DNA from: Symsagittifera roscoffensis
Lineage: Eukaryota; Xenacoelomorpha; Acoela; Convolutidae
Reading direction: 5' to 3'
Assembly: GCF_963678635.1 (NCBI RefSeq)
Contig: NC_087070.1
Span: 28,808,048-28,872,047 of the forward strand
Length of the DNA stretch: 64,000 nt
Shown here: positions 11,891 to 21,000 of the stretch, in pieces
How the letters are laid out: each line of letters opens with the position of its first letter
Numbering within the stretch: the first letter of the stretch is position 1
Translations under genes and position numbers: made by a program
The notes under the pieces: model-generated
Database searches by the model: none
What the model saw: only the letters and a program-made list of their open reading frames with translations
Told to the model about the DNA's origin: nothing

Positions 11891-12396
11891 CTGGCGTAAC
11901 ATCTGGAATCGACTTCACGTCCGAGAGGATTGTCTACTAATTGACAAAAGGATCGTGATACCCACTCAATTACGACAAACAGTACTCGATAGCCTCAACC
12001 TGACCCATCCAGGATCGGCAGGCATGTTGGATCTGTGCCAAAATGTCTGGTTGCCGCACATTCATCGATGAATCGTTCAGATGGCTCAGAATTGCAAATA
12101 CTGCACGTAGCAAGGTAAAAATCTCAAACCAATAATAGGGAAAAAACATTCGTTCAGGATGGAACCGGTTGTAGAACCTAACGAGGAAGTTTTTTTAGAC
12201 TTTGCGGGGCCCCTCTCTGACGAAATAAACAAAGACGCGTACATTTTTGTCGCGATAGATATATGGTAACATTTTCCACTGCGAATGTTGTGTCGAACAC
12301 AACAGAGGACGTTGCCATTGAATTTATGCAAAGATATGTCTCCAACAATGGGGTACCACGAAGACTAAAGTGCGATCAGGCGCAAACATTTAGAAA
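11890..12396 (+). pseudogene. pol: Integrase N-terminal and core start, first copy
   Basis: The sequence encodes the HHCC zinc-binding region (NLTHPGSAGMLDLCQNVWLP followed by QNCKYC). It continues with the start of the catalytic core, EVFLDFAGPLSDEIN, carrying the first active-site aspartate, then YIFVAIDI. The stretch VSNNGVPRRLKCDQAQTFRN at 12337-12398 holds the second aspartate. Frame breaks occur at about 12071, 12113 and 12267. Integrase inserts the cDNA into host DNA. This copy is cut off at 12396 by the duplication junction and continues instead into a second RNase H copy. Confidence 0.75.
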
Positions 12397-12398
12397 TT

Positions 12399-13036
12399 TC
12401 AATAACATAGTCTCAGTTTCAATAGTCTCTGAAATAAAACGAAAACAACACTTTGATCAACACCTAGAAGCCCGTATTGTATGTGACGCGTCTACTTCAG
12501 GGCTAGGAGCGTCGTTGGAAAAAATTCTCCAGAGGGATGTGTAGCCATAGCCTATGCGTCACGTTTCCTAAATTCGCTTGAGGAAGAATAGTCCGTAGTT
12601 TTAGTTCAATCTTTATGGAAAGCATTTTACCGTCATAACAGACCATCAAGCTTTGATCGGCGCTTTAAGCTCGAGTGAGAGATCAAAAACCATTCAGATT
12701 AGGCTAACTTGCTGGATTGAACAACTTCCCATTTCACTTTGACATTAAACATCTGGCGGGGAATAAAATCGGATTAATAGACTATTTTTCTCAAAATCCA
12801 GTTGGAATGGCAATACCCCCGAGCGAGTTTGATGAGGAATTTGTTGTAGCATCAATTAATGCATTCATAAACAACCTCGAGTTGGTTGACAATGTCATTC
12901 TTAACAATCTAGCCAGTCAAAACAAAGCGCCTTGTGAGCTGATCAAAAAGCGCGCGAAAAACAAAAGTTCATTGAATGACATTTCAAACGCTCAATTAAC
13001 ATCTCAACATTCCAATTGAAACCTCACAAACAAATT
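12399..13036 (+). pseudogene. pol: RNase H and tether region, second copy
   Basis: It repeats the broken RNase H region of 10378-11015. Because of the junction, a frame from the first integrase copy (start 12263) runs into RNase H (end 12544). This 93-codon chimera is an artefact of the duplication and not a natural domain fusion. Confidence 0.75.
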
Positions 13037-13910
13037 CAGTTTCATTCAAAATGAGCTAAAAATCAGTCAGCTCATCCGCATTCATTCAACAGATTCGAAA
13101 AACAGCCAAACTGCAAAATCTCTGTAAACTCGATTTGCCAAAATAATATGAGCCAAAAACCAGAAACTGAAGGCTTCAAGGGAGGCTTTATTTTACCTGA
13201 AATGAAATCAACGGAGACACAGGGCCGAAAAGAGTCGGCATCGCAGTGGCAAGGCTCGTCTGACCGGGAGGAAAGTCTATCGGACCCGAGGTGGCATAAT
13301 CGGCCCCCAATAAAAGGAAATAAAACAACAACTGAACAAACAACAACGCCGGACCACTCATCTCTTACGGTACAAGTAGTTCAAGATGCGAAGGTACTAT
13401 TTTCTTCATAAAAAAACAGGAAACAAATTTTCCGAAAACTGTGTTTGAAGACGACTCAACATCAGCAAAAACAACAGTGATCAGTAAACCAGAAATAAAA
13501 ATGAAAACGACACGCGCCGCCCAAACGGAAACGATCAATTCAGCAATTGCCACTCAAACAGACTTCGCCACAAACAACAACGAAGATACAAGAGAAAACT
13601 GCGTGGACCCCAACACATGCATTCAAGAGGAAAAGGCACACAATGTGGAACCAAAAACGATGACACACAACAACACACAACTCGAGGCCAGCCATAATCT
13701 TGTCACGGAAGGACTGGTCGCGACAATCGAGAAAGGAACGAAAACACCAGAATCGGAGGAAGACGCACCGTTATTTCGGCGGAAGCTGCAACGAGTACTG
13801 GGCGTACGATTTTTTTGCCGCTGCCACAAAGAAGGAGAGAAACCTACCTCCTCTAATAAACTTTGGCAAGAAAAGAGACTGGGAAGCCATCAAAACCTCA
13901 TTCGGACAAT

Positions 13911-14417
13911 ACTGGCGTAACATCTGGAATCGACTTCACGTCCGAGAGGATTGTCTACTAATTGACAAAAGGATCGTGATACCCACTCAATTACGACAAA
14001 CAGTACTCGATAGCCTCAACCTGACCCATCCAGGATCGGCAGGCATGTTGGATCTGTGCCAAAATGTCTGGTTGCCGCACATTCATCGATGAATCGTTCA
14101 GATGGCTCAGAATTGCAAATACTGCACGTAGCAAGGTAAAAATCTCAAACCAATAATAGGGAAAAAACATTCGTTCAGGATGGAACCGGTTGTAGAACCT
14201 AACGAGGAAGTTTTTTTAGACTTTGCGGGGCCCCTCTCTGACGAAATAAACAAAGACGCGTACATTTTTGTCGCGATAGATATATGGTAACATTTTCCAC
14301 TGCGAATGTTGTGTCGAACACAACAGAGGACGTTGCCATTGAATTTATGCAAAGATATGTCTCCAACAATGGGGTACCACGAAGACTAAAGTGCGATCAG
14401 GCGCAAACATTTAGAAA
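13911..14417 (+). pseudogene. pol: Integrase N-terminal and core start, second copy
   Basis: It repeats 11890-12396, including the HHCC region, the FLDFAGPL core start and the second-aspartate block. This copy continues correctly into the rest of the integrase at 14418. Confidence 0.75.
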
Positions 14418-15159
14418 TTTCAGCTATTTTGAAGTATAAACAACATAAAACTACTTTTCGCTCCGGCAGACGATCATAGGGCAATAGGGATGGTAGAAAG
14501 AATGATTCAAACATTGAAACGTTGGCTAGCCGTAATGAAAAAAGACCAAACAAACACACCGTACAATCTCGCCTCCGATGTGGCAGAAATTATAAAAACT
14601 TTAGGGATCACACCACAGGGCGTCACAAAAACTTCGCCTTTTGAAGCACATATGGGTAGAAAGCCAAACAGTCCTCTTTCAAACGTAGTCACTAATAGTT
14701 CACCAAACAGTACAAAATTTGGAGAGTGCAAAACATGCATGTTTAGATGAAAAGAATCTTACGAAAACGCCACTACCAAAGGAAATAATGCATGATCTTC
14801 AACGATGGTCAGAAGATAAAGTTTCCATCAAAAGCCGCGAGCCAAAAGCCAAGTCACCAACACTACAAAAGAACCTTGAGAAAGCATCTTCAACTACACA
14901 GCAAGTCACAGGTGCTAAATCTAAGAAAACCATAGAAATAATCAAGAATAAGTTAAAGGTAAGACAAAGGGGTACAGGCGACAGTAGACAAAAATACGGA
15001 AAAATGTATCGACCAGGTGGCGCAAAAACTATTCGATTAGCAACCAACGTAAATGATCGCAAATTGTTGGAGCAAAAGTACAAAACTATAGACGGGAAAA
15101 TCCAACATACACGCCACACACCGCATGGGTTCAAACATTTGGAAAACAACCAAGATTAA
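14418..15159 (+). pseudogene. pol: Integrase core end and C-terminal tail
   Basis: HRAIGMVERMIQTLKRWLAV (about 14477-14536) supplies the catalytic glutamate block of the integrase core (D,D35E). It is followed by ASDVAEIIKTLGITPQGVT and SPFEAHMGRKPN, which are typical of the end of gypsy integrase cores. After a frame change at about 14735, a lysine-rich tail runs to 15159 with a conserved-looking block TIRLATNVNDRKLLEQKYKT, probably the C-terminal DNA-binding part. The first 70 bases (14418-14489) are frame-broken. Confidence 0.75.
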
Positions 15160-15228
15160 AAAGAAACAGCGGAGTCGCATTTGTTTTCAATCCTGTAAAA
15201 TACGGACCATGCAGCTCTTCTAGGCTAA

Positions 15229-15621
15229 GTGATTATGTTGCGTACATATCCGCAAGAGGATCAGGACCTTGTCTACGTTTTTCAGATATTGAGAATCCTA
15301 AGGCATCACAGCACCCGATGTTCAAAGAGGAGAAAGGACGGGAATACTAAAGAAACTGATCAAGCAGAAAAAAGCGGCAGGACACCAGGGCAACCAGAAC
15401 AGACCAGCGAAAAAGAAGGCAAAACCGACGGGGAAGCGAACAGCCGGGTGTCCGACTCACAAGAAATGGGTTTCACAGAAAAGACTCCGGAGTACCGGGC
15501 GTGCGTTAAATTTCTCGCAGCCATTAGCCCTAAAAACAAACACAAACAGGCCGAATTTGTTGGTTTGACCTCGCCAACGGAAAGCACGAATGAAATGATC
15601 GATAAAGAAATTTATTCGTGA
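15229..15621 (+). pseudogene. Unrecognised open frame between integrase and 3' LTR
   Basis: This 130-codon frame is very rich in K, E, T and S and has no domain I recognise. It contains no membrane segment or signal peptide, so I find no support for an envelope gene. It may be the degraded end of the integrase tail or non-coding 3' sequence. Purine-rich DNA at 15640-15770 could include the polypurine tract, but a precise tract next to the LTR is not obvious. Confidence 0.3.
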
Positions 15622-15785
15622 AAGAATAGGATTTAACGGGAGAAGCTACAAAGGAAAAGAAGGACGAAGAAAAACACGAAGACGAAGAACCGGAAAAGAA
15701 CATGGAGGGCAATACAATAACGAGAAGAAAAAAAACCCGAACGTAAAACTGAACAAATAAGAACGCAGGAGTAGTCGAGAGCCAC

Positions 15786-16269
15786 TTGTAGAACGTAGCA
15801 GTTAGCGTTCCTTTTGTTTCAGTGCCAGACAGCACAACTAGGGTGGAAAATCTATCAACTTTTTAGATGCTTTGTTGGTAATCTCTGTTCTTATGAAACT
15901 CTTGTTCAAGCCGAAAAAAAAATCTAGGTGTGATTTTATGCAAGCCATTTTTTGTAATACCTAAGCAAACTTCCCATTCTCTTTCCGGTTTCCTGAATCA
16001 TAAGATACCGCCTGTCATCCGGCCTTGGATTGATAAACTCAGTACTTATAAGTTAATCATCTTTATGTTAATCTTACCGTACTAGTTACTTTGTTTTTTG
16101 GTCGATTGACATCGATAGACTCCAGACATGAGCTGTTCTTGAGCTGCAGCTCAGTTGTCAAAAAATGTTGTCTTTCAACTCGTTGTTTTATATCTCTTCG
16201 GTTAGAACTCTTTGTTCATCAATCCATTCGGATTCAATAAATCAGATACTCATACACAGAGGTATGACA
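15786..16269 (+). repeat. 3' LTR of the gypsy element
   Basis: It is homologous to 7243-7792, with the same TTGTAGAACGTAGCAG start and TATGACA end. It is shorter than the 5' LTR because of internal deletions, such as loss of bases corresponding to 7400-7450. It is followed by CCGC, matching the base string before the 5' LTR. Confidence 0.85.
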
Positions 16270-16290
16270 CCGCCAATCAAGTCTTCTAAC

Positions 16291-16618
16291 ATAACGAGGC
16301 CAAACTGTGCACTGGATAGTCGCACAATTTTAAACCTTTACTAAACACATGAATTATTTCTTGTTTCTGGATTCCACAAATTGGTCCGGATTCCGCAAAT
16401 TTTGTTGCAGAATCCACTAATTTTGTTGCGGATTCCCGAACTTTGCCTGTTTTGGGAGCGATATTGAGAAATACAGTGTTTTAGCTATTTGTCGGTGGCA
16501 TCCAAATCAGCAAAGAAGATCAAAGAAAATAACAATGTAGCGGATTCTGCATCAATTCTGTTTTTGGCCTGATGCGGAGTCCGCTAACAATTCACCAAAT
16601 GCAGTTTGGCCTCGTAAT
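16291..16618. mobile_element. MITE candidate with 13-bp terminal inverted repeats and TAA duplication
   Basis: TAA-CGAGGCCAAACTG at the left and CAGTTTGGCCTCG-TAA at the right form perfect 13-bp inverted ends around about 320 bp, with TAA on both sides. A 3-bp TAA/TWA target duplication is characteristic of PIF/Harbinger elements, so a non-autonomous Harbinger-type element fits. Inside are 21-bp units with the words GGATTCCGCAAATTTTGTTGC and AGAATCCACTAATTTTGTTG (16388-16449). No transposase is encoded. Confidence 0.5.
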
Positions 16619-17645
16619 TAAAAATGACAAAAAAAATTAGCGTTTCATCATGAGATCTGCTGTCACGTTTTTTGCCTCATGTCTTTTGGCGGAAACACAT
16701 CGGTAGAGCATCACATCACATATTTTAGTGAAGTTTTTTTTTTACAAAATAAGGCAAAGATGCGTTGTTGAATAGTCAGGCAAAAAGTAATGAAAGAGCA
16801 TCCCGAAACACTTACTTGCTTGAAACAGAAATCGTTCCTCTATAACAAAAATGATCAGTTAATTAAAAAAACCATTTCGATCGCTAACTCGAACGCTCTA
16901 GCGTATTAACTTTGGATAATGACTGCAACGGTTGTTAACGACTGCTAAGTCTGAACTTCATCAAATTACAAATTGGCTGCACATTAAATTTCGCAGCCAG
17001 CAATTGACTCCAACGTTTGCTGGCAGGGGTTTCTAATTTGTGAGCCCACGGAAAAATAAATTAATCGAGCTAAAAAAAAAGGTCGACAAATTTTGAAAGC
17101 TTCTGAAAATTCCTTGCAAAAAAGGGCAATATTTTATTTCAATTTGACTTCCGCCAGAAAAAAATACGTCCAAATAAGTTTAATCTTTGAGTTTGTGATA
17201 AGTTTGAGATACTTTTTCCTACTATTTTATGGCGATTATATTCAAATTTTTCTTCAAATACTTGGCAAGATTTTTTCAACAATTTTTGAATTAATCGTTA
17301 ATATTGACTAAAACTTATTGCCACTTTTTTGATGTCGTAGCAAAAAATAACGAATTTATCTTGTAGTGGGGATATGGAACTAATTTTTTTTGCTTGTTTT
17401 CTGATTTTGCTTTCGTCTTGCAACACCAGAAATTACTACAACGAACTATGCTATTTTGATATTTTATGTTCTTGTTTTAGTAAAAAGAATAATCCCTTTC
17501 CTGGCCTGGAAAACTAAAACGATTAAATAGCACAATAATAGTTCAAGTTATAATTTACAAGTTATCTCTTGATTGAAATTTATCAACATTCAAAATCTTT
17601 TTACAATGTACTGTCTTTGCTTTTAAAAATAATTTCTAAGTTCGC
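16619..17645. other. Intergenic region downstream of LETM1
   Basis: No gene is supported. This is the 3' flank of LETM1, which ends at 17646 on the minus strand, so part of it should be 3' UTR. A possible minus-strand AATAAA polyadenylation signal lies at 17133-17138 (read as TTTATT on the plus strand), but nothing confirms its use. Confidence 0.4.
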
Positions 17646-18032
17646 TCAGTTCCTTTGTTCAATTTGTTGGGGTGGACTAGACTGGGCCGAGGCGGCGGCG
17701 ACTGAAGCCAGTTTCTGTTTCAGTTGCAGCTCTTTAGTCAAAACCCTGATCAGCTCAGTTAGTGCTTCGGGCGAGTTTTTACTATCCGCCGTAGCCTCTG
17801 AGTATGTGGACATGAACTCTATAGCTTTGATCACAGTGTCTATCTCTACGATTCCGTCCTGGTCGGGGTCTATGATCTTGGCTACTTCCGAGAGCAGTTC
17901 CTCGTCCGATACTTCAGTGAGAGCCTTCATGGCTGCGCGCACTTCATCAATTGTCGCCACTGTGCCTTCGTGACTCTGGATCTTGCCTTCAATGACACTT
18001 GCTGTTCGCTCGTCAAGCGCTTCCTTCTTCTC
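17646..18032 (-). CDS. LETM1: LETM1 coding exon 5 with EF-hand and stop
   Basis: The acceptor TTTGTTTAG precedes GAGAAGAAGGAAGCG (EKKEALDERT). The exon carries one EF-hand-like loop, DPDQDGIVEIDT. Loop positions 1, 3 and 5 are aspartate and position 6 is glycine, but position 12 is threonine where calcium-binding loops normally have glutamate or aspartate, so binding may be weak. The protein ends QQIEQRN with the stop at 17646. Confidence 0.95.
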   Translation of the reverse strand, partial: EKKEALDERTASVIEGKIQSHEGTVATIDEVRAAMKALTEVSDEELLSEVAKIIDPDQDGIVEIDTVIKAIEFMSTYSEATADSKNSPEALTELIRVLTKELQLKQKLASVAAASAQSSPPQQIEQRN

Positions 18033-21000
18033 CTAAACAAAAACCATTGTCACAGAATTGCAATTCAAAATTAATCTTGCCACCCCCCCTTCTACCACTC
18101 ATTTAAAGATTACCAGTAGCACATAAAAGTAATCACTACTTGTTTTTAACAAACTTCGGTGATAACACACAAAACTTCATTTTGGAGTGTTGTCAAAAAT
18201 GAGTTTTAATTTTACACAAAAAATTAGTTAGCGGGAAAAGGAGTGAGTAAGCGTAAGTAAACTAACCTCGGATAACTGCTGGATTTCTTCCTTGACATGC
18301 TGCCTCTTCTCTTCTATCTTCTCAACCGTCGGCTGCAACTTCTTCAAAGAGTACTGCAAATATCGGGATAGGAGTCTGGACCCCCTGGTGACTTTCACTT
18401 TGGACTCACTAGTCTCCAATGCCTCCTGCAGAGATGCATTGTAGTCCTGGATCTCCTGGACCAGTTCGTTCAAGTCGTCCCTTTCTTCGGAAACTTTGCT
18501 CTTGGTCTCAGCCAGATCCGTGAGAGCCTCCTCCACCACCTTCATCATGTCCACTGTCACCTCTGGAACAGTCTCACTCCTGGTCTCTGCCAAGACGTAG
18601 CCAGGCGGGAAATCGTGCAGCGCAGTATCCAAAATTCGCTCCTTTTCTTCCTCTTCCGCTTTCATCTAGAAAAAGATAGTTTTCTCGTTCATTTATGCAC
18701 TTTCATTAAACCAATTAATTATATACAGTCTCCAGAAAAAACATAGCCAACAGAGTTGGAAAAGAGTCAATGAACAAAAATCTCAAAACATAGCCAACAG
18801 ACAGTCGGAAAGAGCCAATGAACGCAAGGAAACGGAAAAAAATCGACTAAATTAAAACGCGAAAAAAAAACAATTTGAGCGTGAATAATTTTTCAAAACT
18901 TTTTCCTGAAAAAAAACGACGTTCATCGACTCTCAAAATTTATTTATGACATATAGAATCTAAGCATAAAAGTCAACCAATTCAACTGCTTAAAACACTA
19001 GAAATATATCAACACGACCTATATGAAACGTTTATTGACATTTAAAAACCTATAACAAAAACTTTCTACGATGAAACATACAAATGGTTTTTAAAAAGAA
19101 GCCGCATATGGCTACGCTTATGAATTCAACCAGACAGCATGAGTTCAGTTCCATATAATAGCAAGACTTCCAACACGGAAGATGTATATCATACTGTAAT
19201 GTATGATACTTGCTATTCCTGAATGCGAAGGGATTGGTAAACACCGATGAACTTTCACTCATGAAGAAACAACTGAATGATATCATGAATTCTAACAATC
19301 TGAGTCTTGACTCTCAACCATGAACAACAGATATCTTACACAAATTCAAGGTCGTTAGACACGGATATATAAATATGACATATAAACATCATTCAGAGAT
19401 TTGCCACTATCCGGTCGGATGACAATGTAGAGAAAGATTTGATAACAATTAATTGTAAAGACAAAGTACTCAAACCCTTTTAAGATGCTAAAATATAATC
19501 GCGTTATATTTAGCCTATGAAGATCCTTCAATATAAATCCTCGACTAACTAAACTTTAGAGCCCTTCAAAATAAACTCAATTCGTGTAACCAGTTACCAT
19601 ATACTAAATAAATTTCTCGTGCTATTTGGTGAGATTTTTTTTCAAAAAAAAATCCAATATTTGGAGGCGTACAATCATCAACTTTACGAAGGAAGTTTGG
19701 TCATTCGCTGCTTTGGGCTTTCCTAAAATCGCTCTAGTAAGGGTACAATCATTTCTTCTTGGGAAATCTTTTCGAATTAATTGAAAACCCTAAATTTAGT
19801 CATTCGTTGCTTTGGGTTTTCTTAACATCGCTCTAGTAATGGAGCAACCAATTTTTTCTTTGGCAAGCTTTTAGAAATAATGGCAAGAGGGTTATCGAAT
19901 AACAGTCAAACCCCATCCCCCCATTTTGTTTTCATTGCCGTTGGAACTTTTTCATGGAAGCTAAACTTAATCTAGCCAAGCATCACTCACAGCCGTCTGT
20001 TGAGCCTGGAGTAGAGACTGTTCTCTCTCCAGTGCCTCCTGCTTGATCGCCTCCTGTTCCCTCCTCACATTCTCCAGTCTGGCCGCATTGTCCACCTCGC
20101 CACTCTCCAGCTCAGCCAGTCTCTGTTTCGCAGTGTCACTAGTCTCACTCGGCAGAGACGAAATGGTCGCCTTCAGGGTCTCAGTCGCTGTCGGCTCCAG
20201 TCCTCCTTCAGAGGGTGGCATGTAGAGGGTCCTGGATAGCAGGAGTAGCGAGAGGGGCACCTTGTCATTCAGATGCAGATCCAGCCACTCCTCCAGCTGC
20301 GTCACCAGCCTCTGCTTCGACACACCGTATGCTCGCATACCTGTAAAAATCACAACAAAACATCTCATTCCATCCAACTAATTTAACTTCAGCCATTCAC
20401 GTTCCGGGTCAAGTTTTGCGCTAAATAAGGTTGTCTGACATCATTTACCACATCTCTTGATACTCAGAGAACACGCAGTCTTAATTAGGAATGTGCTCCT
20501 GAGTTATCGTTCCGAAACCCCAAGGAATGAGAAGACACATAAGCCTAGAGTGTTTTTAAGCAAAATCAGCAACCACAAACAAATTCAGATGGCGACGAGC
20601 GGTGTGTCATATTAAAGCATTTTCAGGGTAATTCGAATTAAAGAAAGATTTCTCAAATTTTGTCGGCTGTCTCTCAAAGTATAAAAAACTGGTTTCAATT
20701 ATTTCCTACTTCTACTTTTCATATTCAAACATAGCAATTGCCAAAATTTTCCCCCTGAATCATTTTTGCTATTCGAACGAACAGTTTTGCGGCAAATAAA
20801 CCGAGATATGATAGGCCCAAACCATTAAAGCCGAAGAATATTTAAAGCAAAAAAAGTCTTTAAAATAATAGGTGGTAAACTTAAAATAACAGAAGCATTA
20901 AAATTACTATTTTGAAGCAAAAAACCAATGTTCTAATGAATCAATATTCACAAGAAAATAAAAATAACCAATTTTTAATCTTACAGAAGTGAGACTGACA

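Larger units (their letters stand above)
10376..12396 (+). repeat. 2,021-bp tandem duplication inside the gypsy element, unit 1
   Basis: Bases 10376-12396 are repeated at 12397-14417. The only difference I found by eye is A at 11686 versus G at 13707. The junction shows a 5-bp microhomology, TTTCA, present at 10376, 12397 and 14418. The unit spans RNase H to the middle of integrase and carries the same broken frames in both copies. The duplication is therefore later than the decay of the coding frames. Confidence 0.95.
12397..14417 (+). repeat. 2,021-bp tandem duplication inside the gypsy element, unit 2
   Basis: This is a direct, essentially identical copy of 10376-12396, with one substitution at 13707. 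It runs on into the authentic remainder of integrase at 14418, so this unit is in the ancestral downstream context and unit 1 in the ancestral upstream context. Confidence 0.95.
7243..16269 (+). mobile_element. Ty3/gypsy LTR retrotransposon, degenerate, internally duplicated
   Basis: Two related LTRs (7243-7792 and 15786-16269) begin TTGTAGAACGTAGCAG and end GTATGACA. They are flanked by CCGC at 7239-7242 and 16270-16273, a plausible 4-bp target duplication. A TGG primer-binding site follows the 5' LTR directly. Between the LTRs, in plus-strand order, lie gag with zinc knuckles, a protease DSG motif, reverse transcriptase with YLDD, RNase H and integrase. That is the Ty3/gypsy gene order. All reading frames are broken by frameshifts and stops, so no active polyprotein is encoded. 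About 2 kb of its 9,027 bp comes from an internal tandem duplication. No envelope gene is recognised. Confidence 0.9.

Noticed and set aside
12263-12544. A natural integrase-RNase H fusion protein
   Set aside because: The fusion point is exactly the junction of the 2,021-bp tandem duplication, so it is a by-product of rearrangement.
15229-15621. Envelope gene of the gypsy element
   Set aside because: The frame is highly charged and lacks a signal peptide, membrane segment or cysteine pattern.
17569-17973. Plus-strand 134-codon frame
   Set aside because: It is the antisense shadow of LETM1 exon 5; serine-rich text is typical of the reverse frame of acidic coiled coils.
18228-18665. Start codon ATGAAAGCG at 18665 as a gene start
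   Set aside because: It follows a TTTTTCTAG acceptor and continues exon 3 of LETM1 in frame, so it is an internal methionine.
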